Source: Bacteroidaceae bacterium
GTDB taxonomy: Bacteria; Bacteroidota; Bacteroidia; Bacteroidales; Bacteroidaceae
Assembly (NCBI GenBank): GCA_017381015.1
Contig: JAFOCV010000072.1
Location: 1 to 38,069, forward strand
Length of the DNA: 38,069 nucleotides
Direction: 5' to 3'
Shown: positions 1 through 8,387 of the stretch, one piece after another
How positions within the stretch are numbered: position 1 is the stretch's first letter
Layout: each line of letters opens with the position of its first letter
The notes under the pieces: generated by a model
Databases searched by the model: none
What the model was told of the DNA's origin: nothing
Seen by the model: the letters and a program-made list of their open reading frames with translations, nothing else
Translations under genes and position numbers: made by a program

Positions 1-43
1 GGGTTCTATCAAAATCCAAAATCAATGCTTTAAGATTACTCAT
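1..43 (-). CDS. N-terminal fragment of a HAD-family hydrolase (window edge)
   Basis: On the minus strand an ATG at 43 follows the hsdR stop codon by 13 nt and opens a frame that runs off the window. The 14 visible residues begin MSNLKALILDFDRT. The hydrophobic strand followed by DFDxT matches motif I of haloacid dehalogenase-like phosphatases (DxDxT/V), where the first Asp is the nucleophile. The residue between the second Asp and the Thr is Arg where Gly is usual. Only the first strand and loop are visible, so the substrate cannot be inferred and a chance match is possible. A weak purine-rich stretch (gaaag) precedes the start. Confidence 0.45.
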   Translation of the reverse strand, partial: MSNLKALILDFDRT

Positions 44-56
44 AGTCTTACTTTCG

Positions 57-1325
57 TCATGCAGTTACAGGATTAACCACCCCATGAATAGTATCGATAT
101 ACTTCGCCAAGGGTTGTATATAGGCAGTGAACACCGACAACTTCTCATCGAATGGTGCTTCGTTTACCACGATGTCCTTGGTTATGTCTCCGTTCTCACA
201 CACATAAGAGATGATAGACATTAAGAACTCCTCCTGCTCGGCATTGAGTTCTGCGCCTGAGAGGAAGGTGGCAACTCGCTCCACTGCATCCTTGCGGTTC
301 ACTCCGATGATAGAGCGGATAAAGATGGCGACATTAGCACCGCACGGCATTCCTGCTGTATATCTGTCGTAGTCCTCCTTGTTGCCCAACTCACTCCATA
401 GGATATGTTCCAACTCCTTGATGTCGTCACTTGTCAGTTGTTCCATGCCGTATATCTTGGTGAGCACAGGTAGGTTGCGGTTCTCAGCAAGGAAGTCCAT
501 CACCTTCTGCTTATACGACACTTTGGTTACGATACCCTCACTTGTGCCATCATACGACACTACATCTTCAATGTCGATGACAAACCATTAGTTAGGTTCG
601 CCTGCAAGGAACTTCGTCAAGTCGCGCAGATCCTCGCGCACTTTCTCCAACCACGGCAACGATAGGTTCTCCCAATACATCGGTGTCAACACCTCCTGTA
701 TGGTTGCCATCTTTGCCTGTACTTGGGGCAAGGTTGCCTTTTTCTGCAATTTCTCTGCTACTTTCTGTATGTTCTGCACTGCCTTACCCACCTTTGCCTC
801 ATCATCGAGCAACGAGAGTTGAACGGCAAGCACAAGCATATCAAACTTCTTGGCATTCTCGTCCAAGGTATCCTTGGTGAGCAAGGGTGCAATGTCGTTC
901 TTCAGGGTGAGCGTGTCGAGTTCTGAGATATATACCCATGAGGCATCCTCCTTGAAGTGCGCTACCTGTTGCCACTTGCTACGCACCGAGATATGACTAT
1001 CCGAGAGTCTTGCCACCTGTTCCTTCATCAACGCCTTCATATCATCGTGCATCTTCTTGGCAAACTCATCCTCTTGGTACTGCTGATGTTGCAAGTGGAA
1101 AGCGATGTCTGTTCTCAGTCGGAACAATCGCTCTGTCAATGACTGCGTGCTTCCCACCTCCTTGCCGTTGGGGTTCTTCTCGAAGTAGTCGAAGTTACAA
1201 CACCAATCAAAGATGTAGAACTCCTTCTTGTCCTCCGTGCCGAATACTCCTTGCGAGAGGCGTGTGCCGCGTCCTATCATCTGCATGAACTTAATCTTCG
1301 ATTTCACAGGTTTGAAGAATACAAG
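57..1325 (-). pseudogene. hsdR: Type I restriction enzyme R subunit (HsdR), C-terminal part, interrupted by an in-frame stop
   Basis: HsdR is the ATP-dependent translocase and nuclease subunit of type I restriction-modification complexes. The remaining part begins at LVFFKPVKSKIKFMQMIGRG, a helicase motif VI region (QxxGRGTR), and continues through the helical C-terminal domain (YQEDEFAKKMHDDMKAL and KVMDFLAENRNLPVLTKIYG) that contacts the methylase. At 588-590 a TAA splits the frame. Codons on both sides (E-P-N, stop, W-F-V-I-D-I-E-D-V-V) are in the same reading frame, so this is a single nonsense change and not a frameshift; CAA to TAA would be enough. Upstream of about 1325 the HsdR sequence stops, so the nuclease domain and helicase motifs I-V are missing. 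No hsdM or hsdS is visible. With two lesions it is probably non-functional. Confidence 0.8.
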
Positions 1326-1330
1326 GTAGA
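1308..1330. other. Sequence junction between hsdR and the RyR-domain gene
   Basis: Reading the minus strand, recognisable HsdR sequence (LVFFKPVKSKIKF) ends at about 1325 and is preceded by residues that do not look like HsdR. Reading the plus strand, a coherent AT-richer protein frame begins at about the same place without a start codon of its own. Two genes transcribed away from each other are therefore both cut at one point. This fits a deletion, inversion or insertion breakpoint, or a chimeric assembly join. No insertion-sequence end or long repeat is visible here. Confidence 0.6.
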
Positions 1331-2354
1331 TTCCAATAAGAAGAAGACACCATTCAAGTGCTATGCATTTGATGAAAAGATGGATAAAATTGAGGGTCTA
1401 ATACGAGCTAAGATGCCAGCTATTACGGAAGATGAGTTGACTCTGATTAAAACTTCCGTAGACACGGATATTTTTTGGGGTAGGGTAAAACTACTGATTA
1501 ATGACTTGAACTACATTGTTGTTGCTTTAAATAATGATACGTTAGGAATGACCCTAGCGGTAAATTTGTTTAAATACGGTTTGAGGTATAGAGATGCAAA
1601 TCTTCCTCAGTTGAAAATCATGCTTAGATGCTATGATAGAAGCAATGAAACAAGAATGAAAGAAGTTGAGAAACAGCTAAATGTTTCTGCAAGTGGTCTT
1701 AATGTAGAAATTAAATTGTTCTCAACGTCTAAAGAATTATTTACCTATAATAATGTCATATGCAATAACGTTTATGATGAAGCTAAAGAGTACCATTATA
1801 TTTACGAAAATTTATTGTTACCTCCAAAAAAGCAGTGGAAACTCACTTCTGATGATCTCTGGAAAGATAGTTTTGTAGAAACAGTAGTTAAAGGAAAAAC
1901 TATAAGTGTAGTAGACAAGGAGATGGAAAAACGCTCTATTTCACGTTTTCATGCTATCCAAGAGATAAATAGAAAAATATCTCAAAATTTCTCAAATTCT
2001 TTACATGGTAGGACCAAAATGATACTTATGGGATTTGATGAGAAATATTTGACTGACCGCCTGAAATTGTTTAATGGTTATACTCGAACTCCACATACTG
2101 TTACTTATCATTGCAATGAGGAAGATGCCAATCTATTGTATAACATTGCTTTGGTTGAACATGAGCGTTGGATTGCTTCACATAAATTAATGGGATACAC
2201 ATTCTCTTCAACTACAGATTATGTCAAGAAACATCATAAATGTATGTGTGATTTTGACCATTTGGACGTAGAAACTCAATCCTATGATTGTAACGTAGTA
2301 GATACTACTATTAAGTTGGCATATAATGAAGCAACAAAAAAAGTTAAAAAATAA
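1326..2354 (+). CDS. 5'-truncated Rossmann (TrkA-N-like) plus RyR-domain protein
   Basis: The frame is open from the junction to a TAA at 2352-2354. The first part has a strand-loop-helix pattern, NYIVVALNNDTLGMTLAVNL then LKIMLRCYD, which resembles the second half of a TrkA-N/RCK-like Rossmann domain. The C-terminal region LLYNIALVEHERWIASHKLM with a following H-x-CMCDFDHL and YD matches the bacterial RyR domain (EHxRW, LxxxxYD). Such Rossmann-RyR proteins are normally longer and often carry N-terminal membrane segments; that part is missing. If translated in its present state, the first ATG after the junction is at 1380. RyR domains in bacteria are thought to sense nucleotide-type ligands and occur in conflict or signalling loci. 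The gene ends 66 nt before a second RyR gene. Confidence 0.6.
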   Translation, partial: VDSNKKKTPFKCYAFDEKMDKIEGLIRAKMPAITEDELTLIKTSVDTDIFWGRVKLLINDLNYIVVALNNDTLGMTLAVNLFKYGLRYRDANLPQLKIMLRCYDRSNETRMKEVEKQLNVSASGLNVEIKLFSTSKELFTYNNVICNNVYDEAKEYHYIYENLLLPPKKQWKLTSDDLWKDSFVETVVKGKTISVVDKEMEKRSISRFHAIQEINRKISQNFSNSLHGRTKMILMGFDEKYLTDRLKLFNGYTRTPHTVTYHCNEEDANLLYNIALVEHERWIASHKLMGYTFSSTTDYVKKHHKCMCDFDHLDVETQSYDCNVVDTTIKLAYNEATKKVKK

Positions 2355-2420
2355 ATTCTGCTGGTGATAGATTTATGCGATAAGATTGTTCTATTATATA
2401 GACTTAAATGAAAAAGAACA

Positions 2421-2711
2421 ATGAAAAAGAATTATGTACCTCAACCAATGGATACTAGTGATATCCAATTGACAGAAGAATTGAATGTGTTAGTAGAACA
2501 GATGGCAAAGAATGTTCACGAAGTATGGGCACAGAGCCGCATGGAACAGGGGTGGACCTATGGTGAAGAACGTAACGATACATTAAAACAGCACCCATGT
2601 CTATTACCTTATGAAGAATTACCAGAAGTAGAAAAAGCATATGATCGTGACACAGCCTTAGGTACACTCAAATTAATCTGTAAACTAGGTTTTAAGATTT
2701 CACGAGATTAG
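2421..2711 (+). CDS. Stand-alone RyR-domain protein
   Basis: This 96-residue protein is essentially one RyR (ryanodine receptor repeat) domain. Visible hallmarks, in order, are P-x-P-x-DTSDIQLTEEL, LVEQMAKNVHEVWAQSR, GWTYGEERND, HPCLLPYEELPEVEKAYDR and a final helix TLKLICKLGFKI. The W-[AS]-x-x-R...GW-x-YG and LxPYxxLxxxEKxYDR signatures are diagnostic. Family function in bacteria is not settled; ligand binding (nucleotide or adenine-containing metabolite) is proposed. The start ATG at 2421 follows an A-rich leader with gaaaaagaacaatg, and the domain is complete from this start. It lies just downstream of the larger RyR protein on the same strand and is probably co-transcribed with it. Confidence 0.85.
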   Translation: MKKNYVPQPMDTSDIQLTEELNVLVEQMAKNVHEVWAQSRMEQGWTYGEERNDTLKQHPCLLPYEELPEVEKAYDRDTALGTLKLICKLGFKISRD

Positions 2712-2782
2712 TTTACTAAACTATTATTTCAAGTATGTCAATTAATGTCATACTTGATATATAACCTAGATAATATTTGTCA

Positions 2783-2841
2783 AATACAGAAAATCCTCTA
2801 GTATATTCATAGTTCGCAATATACAGAGGATTTTCTGTATT
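2783..2841. repeat. Long perfect hairpin (17 bp outer stem)
   Basis: Arms 2783-2799 and 2825-2841 are perfectly complementary (17 bp). Inside, 2801-2807 (gtatatt) pairs with 2818-2824 (aatatac), leaving a one-base bulge at 2800 and a 10-nt loop. It lies about 70 nt after the RyR gene. No uridine tract follows, so it is not a typical intrinsic terminator, although it may act as an RNA 3' end or processing structure. Confidence 0.7.
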
Positions 2842-2916
2842 CTAATGTAATTTCGATGTCCCCAGAATTTTCAAGTTCGGATACATTATCTATGTGAAAA
2901 GTGAGATGAAAGTGCC

Positions 2917-2952
2917 CAAAATTGCACAAGGGGGGGTATTTGTGCAATTTTG
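2917..2952. repeat. Inverted repeat around a G7 run
   Basis: Positions 2917-2929 (caaaattgcacaa) and 2940-2952 (ttgtgcaattttg) form a perfect 13 bp inverted repeat. They flank a 10-nt centre containing seven consecutive G. The sequence is unlike the AT-rich surroundings and adjoins the direct-repeat cluster. Confidence 0.7.
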
Positions 2953-2961
2953 CAAAAACAC

Positions 2962-3106
2962 CCCGTCACACTGTCAAAGTGCTTTTGAAGAAGTTCAACG
3001 ACACTTTGTCGGTCTGCATGGGCTCGTTGAAGTTGTTCAATGACACTTTGTCACCCCGACGTCATGTTTTTGAAGAAGTTCAACGACACTTCGTCACACT
3101 GTCAAA
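2962..3106. repeat. Short direct-repeat cluster
   Basis: Three related copies of a 28-bp word, roughly ttttgaagaagttcaacgac followed by actttgtc, occur at about 2983-3010, 3025-3051 (more divergent) and 3067-3094, with a period of 41-43 bp. The cluster is bordered on both sides by cgtcacactgtcaaa (2964-2978 and 3092-3105). A short plus-strand open frame crosses it but its composition is explained by the repeats. Function unknown. Confidence 0.65.
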
Positions 3107-3540
3107 TACCCTTTTATTATCATAAATAGCATTACCACCTACAGTGATATTCATTATTTAAAACATCATGCGCACTTCCTCTGTCAGTCTTTAGATACAT
3201 GTTCATCAGCAAATACATCTTCACCTGCCGAAAGTTGTATTTTATTATTTCTAAAATACATCTTGATAGCATTAGCTACCATATTTATTGAACTTCGATA
3301 TGGTGTGTATAATAAGAGTATGTTTATGTGTTTGAATTATAATTTTTACTGGTGACTTTGGTATGATATTTTCTGTTATTGTGTAAAATATTTTTGATAT
3401 TATTGTGTGCAATTGTTCATTGTGTTTACCATATTGAAATAGGCTACTGAGTGGCAACATTAACACTATTTGCTTATGGTGAGGGAATTGTTCTATTCTA
3501 CACGAGAATTGTATTGGAAGGAGATTTATGCTATTAGTTT
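3107..3540. other. AT-rich intergenic stretch without a supported gene
   Basis: I see no convincing coding frame, RNA gene or repeat in this stretch. A minus-strand open frame of about 127 residues covers most of it and overlaps the promoter of the next operon, but it lacks a recognisable domain and its start is poor. The region may contain decayed gene remains. Confidence 0.4.
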
Positions 3541-3572
3541 TTTGAAAATCCTTCATTTTTTTCGTATCTTTG
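3541..3572 (+). promoter_or_regulatory. Bacteroidetes-type promoter for the ACP operon
   Basis: TTTG at 3541-3544, a 20-nt spacer, then TATCTTTG at 3565-3572 exactly match the Bacteroidetes primary sigma consensus (-33 TTTG, -7 TAnnTTTG). Transcription would start near 3579, giving a leader of about 100 nt before the acyl carrier protein start at 3682. Confidence 0.75.
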
Positions 3573-3681
3573 CGCAGATATTGATATAAATATATCAGGA
3601 TGCGTGAACATTCGCCGAACGTATCGCATTCATGATAATACCAGAATTGAAACACAAAATTTATACAAATTCAATTGAGTT

Positions 3682-3921
3682 ATGACAAGAGAAGAAATTG
3701 TAGAAAAGGTAATTGTTACTCTTTCTGAAGAGTTTAATGTAGAGAAGGAACTTATAACTCCCGATGCATACATATATGAGACATTGCAGATGGACAGTCT
3801 GGATATTACAGATTTGACTGCTGTGGTTCAGTTTACTTTCAGAGTAAAGATTCCCATCACAGACATGCCTAGAATAAGAACCTTCTCCGATTTGTATGAC
3901 TATATCGAGAGTCACATCTGA
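3682..3921 (+). CDS. Acyl carrier protein
   Basis: This 79-residue acidic protein has the carrier-protein fold pattern: helix I (EEIVEKVIVTLSEEFNV), a loop, then the phosphopantetheine attachment motif MDSLDITDL with Ser39, and helix III/IV ending in TFSDLYDYIESHI. The length is normal for a type II ACP. It is not necessarily the primary fatty-acid ACP: the helix II text (DITDLTAVVQFTFRVKIP) differs from the usual DSLDTVELVMALEEEF pattern, so it is probably a specialised carrier dedicated to the downstream enzymes. It is the first gene after a consensus promoter, 103 nt before the FAD oxidoreductase. Its cargo cannot be told from sequence; a lipid or polyene-like acyl chain is an inference from the neighbour. 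Confidence 0.85.
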   Translation: MTREEIVEKVIVTLSEEFNVEKELITPDAYIYETLQMDSLDITDLTAVVQFTFRVKIPITDMPRIRTFSDLYDYIESHI

Positions 3922-4024
3922 TTCACTGTATCTTCTCACCTGTACTAACAACATCTCTCTGATTTAGTTGTTGTGATGATGAGAGTAGTGGGGTAGTCTT
4001 ACAAAGCAGCAATATTATTGCTTA

Positions 4025-5452
4025 GTGCAAAAGGCAGATATCATAGTTGTAGGAAGTGGTGTTGGGGGACTGGAGGTTGCCCTAACCATGGCAAAGGAAG
4101 GCATGCGTGTCATAGTTCTGGAGCGTCAGCATCAGGCAGGTGGATGTATGCAAAGCTTCAGTCGTGGTAAGGTGATGTTTGATAATGCGTTACATTGCGT
4201 TGGAGGTTTGGATGAGAAGGGACAATTGTATGATGCCTTTTCTAATCTGGGACTAATACATCTTCCCTGGAAGCGCTTGGATATGTGTTGCTATGATGAA
4301 GTACACATAAGTGGGAAAGTATTTTCTATACCTCAAGGTATGATGCAATACACCAATGCTTTGAAAACATATTTTCCCCATCAGGAAGAGGGTTTGGATG
4401 CATGGCATGAAATCCTTACCAGTACCGACGAGGAATGGTTGAAGCAAACCTCGGCATGGGAAACTCTTAATTCGCTCTTCACGGATTCGCTACTCATACA
4501 AGTACTCTCTGCACCCGCTATGTTCAAGATGGAGCTTCGCAAGGATACATTACCCCTCTTTTCTTTGGTACATGGCACGACTCCGTATATAGAAAGTGCT
4601 TGGCGCCTGCAAGGAGATGGCAATTCGTTGGTAAACTACCTGATACATCAGATTCGTTCATATGGCAGCGAAGTAATTACCGATAAGGAAGTAACTCAGT
4701 TCAACGTGAAAGACGGACACATAGTAAGTGCCACATGTTCCGATGGTAGCATTTACGAAGGAAATATATTCGTAAGCAATACCCATCCCTCTGTTACCTG
4801 CAATATGCTGGAAGAAAAGGCTCTGAAACCTGTATTCCGTAAGCGAATAGTAACTTTGCCTAATACTCACGGCATTTTTACGCTACATTTGCAGATGAGA
4901 CACGAAGCCTTGAGATACTTCAATCACAACAAGTATGTAATAAAATCAACCGATTGTTGGGATGCGGCTGTAGATAATGATTTGAAAGTAAGTGGAATTA
5001 TGCTCAGTGCTCGTGTGCCAGCAAATGGTGAACACGTAGTTAATCTGGACATTCTGACCCCAATGAAGTGGGAAACGGTGGAAAAATTTGCCAAATCCAG
5101 CATGCGTCGCCGTCCCAAGGCATACAAGGATATAAAAAATATCATAACCGAACAATGCCTGGACATAGCAGAGGAGGCAATACCTGGCCTAAGGAAGATG
5201 GTATTGAAGAGCTGGAGTAGCACCCCATTGACATACTTCAACCACAATCATACACCTCAAGGAAGTGCATTCGGATTCAGAAAGGATTATGCTCACCCCT
5301 TGAATACTATCCTTTCTCCCAAAACACCCATCCCTAATCTATTTATGACTGGGCACAACCTGATGCTTCATGGCATGCATGGAGTGACGGTGACGGCTGC
5401 TCATACCGCTATAGAAATTAATAAGAAAATAACACAGATAAAAGACTTATGA
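4025..5452 (+). CDS. FAD/NAD(P)-dependent oxidoreductase, CrtI/retinol-saturase-like
   Basis: The N-terminus shows a dinucleotide-binding Rossmann motif, DIIVVGSGVGGLEVALTMAK, with an acidic residue closing strand 2 (VIVLERQHQAGG), typical of the phytoene desaturase/carotenoid isomerase/retinol saturase family. The C-terminal FAD motif NLFMTGHNLMLHGMHGVTVT is also typical. At 475 residues it is of normal size. It would oxidise or reduce double bonds of a hydrophobic substrate at the membrane; substrate unknown. GTG at 4025 is chosen as start because the Rossmann motif begins at residue 5 and no upstream in-frame start keeps a sensible length. The stop overlaps the next start (ATGA at 5449-5452), which implies translational coupling. 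With the ACP, an acyl-ACP-linked substrate is an inference. Confidence 0.8.
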   Translation: MQKADIIVVGSGVGGLEVALTMAKEGMRVIVLERQHQAGGCMQSFSRGKVMFDNALHCVGGLDEKGQLYDAFSNLGLIHLPWKRLDMCCYDEVHISGKVFSIPQGMMQYTNALKTYFPHQEEGLDAWHEILTSTDEEWLKQTSAWETLNSLFTDSLLIQVLSAPAMFKMELRKDTLPLFSLVHGTTPYIESAWRLQGDGNSLVNYLIHQIRSYGSEVITDKEVTQFNVKDGHIVSATCSDGSIYEGNIFVSNTHPSVTCNMLEEKALKPVFRKRIVTLPNTHGIFTLHLQMRHEALRYFNHNKYVIKSTDCWDAAVDNDLKVSGIMLSARVPANGEHVVNLDILTPMKWETVEKFAKSSMRRRPKAYKDIKNIITEQCLDIAEEAIPGLRKMVLKSWSSTPLTYFNHNHTPQGSAFGFRKDYAHPLNTILSPKTPIPNLFMTGHNLMLHGMHGVTVTAAHTAIEINKKITQIKDL

Positions 5453-8145
5453 CAAAGCGTAGTATTTTGTTCATTCTCACTTTGTTTTTCCTGATTCCAG
5501 CATACGCTCAGTATCTGACTGGTAAGGTTATAGCAGAGGACGATGGTATGCCATTGGTAGGTGCTACTGTATGGTTTAAGGAAAATCCTGCCGCCAAGGT
5601 GCGTGTGGGTGAGGATGGTCAGTATCGCATACGTTTCCGCCAGGGTACGTTGGTATTTCATTGCTTCGGATTTAAAAATTACGAGGTAGAAGTTACTAAA
5701 AACAAACCAATCAATATCAGCATGAAACCATCGTCACTGGAGATGACCGAGGTGGTGGTAAAGGCCGAAAGGAAGAAGTATTCACGCAAGAATAACCCAG
5801 CAGTAGAACTAATTCAGAAGGTAATAGCTGCCAAGAAGACGCGTGACCTGCGTGCCAATGACTACGCCTCCTATAAAAAGTATATGCGTACCATGCTGGC
5901 CCTTAATGATTTTTCCGCGCAAACGCTAGAGCAGGACGAGAATCTGAAGGGCAAATCCTTTTTGCTCAACTATGCCGAGGTGTTCCCTGAGACTGGCAAA
6001 ACTATCGTGCCCATATCTATTGAGGAAAAAAACACTACACAGCTGTATCGCAAGAGCGATGACAAGAGCAAGTCTGTGGTACATGGCTATCATGCCGAGA
6101 GTCTGCTGGACGTAGTAGCTGCTGGTGAGTTCTTTGAAACTAAATTTAAGAACAACCTCAAGGACGTTGACATTTACAAAGACGAGATAGTATTGCTTGA
6201 GCACAATTTCATCAGCCCCATTGGTGGAAATGCTGCAATACGTCAGTATCATTATGCTTTGGGTGATACGGTAAATCTTGATGGTGAGAAATGTATCAAG
6301 GTGGCATTCTCTCCTTCCAATCCTCAGGACTTTGGTTTCAGTGGATACCTTTATATATTAGCTGATAGCACGTATCGTGTACGCAGGGCCAAGTTTGGTG
6401 TTCCCGTAGCTAGCGGTATCAACTTTGTGGAAAAGATGGATATCGACCAGGAATACGTTTCACTATCCACTGGCGAGCAAATATGTAGTAAGAACCGTAT
6501 GATAATGCAGCTCAAACTTACTTCATATTTGAGTAGAATCCTGGTTGACTACAATGTGACGTATTCTGATTGGAGCTTCGACCCCATACCTGACGAGGAT
6601 ATCGAGTTTATGGGAGACGAAAAGTTTGAAAAGGGTGCCAAGGCTCGCTCTAACGATTACTGGGCAGAAAACCGTCCGGATACTCTCAGCTATGCACAGT
6701 CAAATGTAGCCGTAATGAAGCGTCGCTTTGTTGACCAGCCAGCCGTCAAGGCTGCTATTTACGGCATGCGTGTGGTATTGGACAATCACCTGGAAACAAG
6801 CCTGGATCCCAACAAACCCAGTAAGTTTGTCATTGGTCCCTTTACCTCAATCGTTGGTAGTAATTATACCGAAGGTTTCCACGTTAAATTAGGTGTACAA
6901 ACCACTGGCGCCCTCAGCAAGCATTGGTTCTTTAAAGGCTTTGTCAAGTATGGTTTCAAGGACCGCAAACCCAAGGGAGAGGTAGAACTGACATATTCTT
7001 TCAACGAGAAAGAGAAGGAGGTCATCGCATACCCCATACGCACTCTTTCTGTGTCTTATGCTAATGATATACATAGCCCTGCCGACAAGTTCCTGCAGTT
7101 CGATAAGGACAACGCCTTCATGTCCATCACATGGAACACCACACATTTCCACTCATACTTTGAGCGATACAAGTTCAAGTACGACTGGGAGTTCAACAAC
7201 GGACTTCGTGTAAATGCAGCACTTGTGCGCGAAACCAATCGTGGCACCGGAGACTTGTACTTCAATACCATTCGTGAGTGGGACGACGCCAAGAGGATTC
7301 AGCAAAATGTACAGAACAGCACAAATACCTATGTGCCATTGAGCGAGGTAATGCACTCCAATCAGATTACCTATAGCGAAATTCAGCTAGGTGTGGAATA
7401 CCAACCAGGTGTAAAATACATCAATACCAAGAATATGCGCTTCCTGGCCAATCGTGAGGCACCTATCTATGGCTTTTCGCACATAATCGGATTGAAGGAT
7501 GTCCTTGGTGGCGATTACAATTACAATTACTCAGAATTCACACTGAAAAAGCGTTTCTGGCTCAAGTCATGGGGTAGTATAGATGCCTTCCACTGTGCCA
7601 CATTCCAATGGAACACAGTCCCATTCCAGTTGCTCTGTCTGCCTCGCGCCAACCTCAGCTACGTACGCTCTGATAACACCTTCTCATTGGTGCGCAATTT
7701 GGAGTTTCTCAATGACCGTACATTTATGATGATGTATCGCTGGGATTTGAATGGCAAACTCTTCAACCGTATCCCTCTAATCAAGAAGCTAAAACTGCGC
7801 GAAGCTATCGGTTTCAATGTTATGTGGGGTTATCTCACCGACAAGAATAATCCTCTGCGTTTCCAGGATACCAACCGCTATCCTGATGAAGCAAGCAAGA
7901 TGGCTGACCCTGGGTACAACTACTTGTACAACCTTCCCGGCGAATGGGTAACAGCCCAAGATGGCACTCAGACATACCAACCCCTTACCCAGATTATGAA
8001 CAGTTGGAAGCCCTATGTGGAGGTAAATGTTGGTATTCACAACATTTTCAAATTCTTCAGCGTTGATTATTATCATCGCCTCACATACAACACACCCAAC
8101 ACTCAGAAATGGGGTGTACGATTCGAGTTTGAGGCAAGCTTCTAA
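5449..8145 (+). CDS. DUF5686 / carboxypeptidase-regulatory-like outer-membrane protein
   Basis: A signal peptide (MTKRSILFILTLFFLIPAYA) precedes a CarboxypepD_reg-like domain at about residues 22-95 (LTGKVIAEDDGMPLVGATVW to NISMKP). This is the N-terminal module also found on SusC-like proteins. The region NPAVELIQKVIAAKKTRDLR and the long remainder rich in alternating hydrophobic/aromatic strands, ending in VRFEFEASF with a terminal Phe, match DUF5686 proteins predicted to form an outer-membrane beta barrel. At 898 residues it is near the family norm. No TonB-dependent plug is evident. It overlaps the oxidoreductase gene by 4 nt and is followed by a strong terminator, so it ends the operon. 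A role in exporting or anchoring the operon's product at the outer membrane is inferred only. Confidence 0.8.
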   Translation: MTKRSILFILTLFFLIPAYAQYLTGKVIAEDDGMPLVGATVWFKENPAAKVRVGEDGQYRIRFRQGTLVFHCFGFKNYEVEVTKNKPINISMKPSSLEMTEVVVKAERKKYSRKNNPAVELIQKVIAAKKTRDLRANDYASYKKYMRTMLALNDFSAQTLEQDENLKGKSFLLNYAEVFPETGKTIVPISIEEKNTTQLYRKSDDKSKSVVHGYHAESLLDVVAAGEFFETKFKNNLKDVDIYKDEIVLLEHNFISPIGGNAAIRQYHYALGDTVNLDGEKCIKVAFSPSNPQDFGFSGYLYILADSTYRVRRAKFGVPVASGINFVEKMDIDQEYVSLSTGEQICSKNRMIMQLKLTSYLSRILVDYNVTYSDWSFDPIPDEDIEFMGDEKFEKGAKARSNDYWAENRPDTLSYAQSNVAVMKRRFVDQPAVKAAIYGMRVVLDNHLETSLDPNKPSKFVIGPFTSIVGSNYTEGFHVKLGVQTTGALSKHWFFKGFVKYGFKDRKPKGEVELTYSFNEKEKEVIAYPIRTLSVSYANDIHSPADKFLQFDKDNAFMSITWNTTHFHSYFERYKFKYDWEFNNGLRVNAALVRETNRGTGDLYFNTIREWDDAKRIQQNVQNSTNTYVPLSEVMHSNQITYSEIQLGVEYQPGVKYINTKNMRFLANREAPIYGFSHIIGLKDVLGGDYNYNYSEFTLKKRFWLKSWGSIDAFHCATFQWNTVPFQLLCLPRANLSYVRSDNTFSLVRNLEFLNDRTFMMMYRWDLNGKLFNRIPLIKKLKLREAIGFNVMWGYLTDKNNPLRFQDTNRYPDEASKMADPGYNYLYNLPGEWVTAQDGTQTYQPLTQIMNSWKPYVEVNVGIHNIFKFFSVDYYHRLTYNTPNTQKWGVRFEFEASF

Positions 8146-8250
8146 TCAGCTTTTAGTATTAATAAAATAGTCGTGCAGAATGTAGATGAAAGTAGATATG
8201 ATGAACTGATGACCCAATTCAGAGGCTAAACACACATTTTTATATATTTA

Positions 8251-8299
8251 GGTGAGAAATTTTGAAGAAAAAACTTCAATTTCTCGCCTTTTTTTTTTT
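8251..8299 (+). terminator. Intrinsic terminator after the DUF5686 gene
   Basis: The arm ggtgagaaattttgaag (8251-8267) pairs with cttcaatttctcgcc (8274-8288), with one bulge and a G-T pair, around a short A-rich loop. A run of eleven T follows at 8289-8299. Confidence 0.85.
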
Positions 8300-8300
8300 A

Positions 8301-8308
8301 TAATTTTG
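8301..8308 (+). promoter_or_regulatory. Probable -7 element for the fucosidase operon
   Basis: TAATTTTG matches TAnnTTTG and lies directly after the preceding terminator's T-run, leaving a leader of about 70 nt before the ATG at 8388. No clear TTTG is present 19-21 nt upstream because the terminator stem occupies that place. The promoter may therefore be weak or activator-dependent. Confidence 0.5.
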
Positions 8309-8387
8309 CCTCAGAATTAAAGGTTCTTTTGTTCCGAAATTCGATTGAGTTAAACAAACATTAATACTAATCAATTTTATTAAAAAC

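Noticed and set aside
2922-3125. A plus-strand open frame of 67 residues.
   Set aside because: It is made of the inverted repeat and direct-repeat cluster, so its repetitive peptide is a by-product of DNA repeats.
3272-3655. A 127-residue minus-strand open frame in the AT-rich gap before the ACP gene.
   Set aside because: It starts at a GTG without a good context, overlaps a consensus plus-strand promoter and shows no domain. It may be a decayed gene, but I cannot support it.
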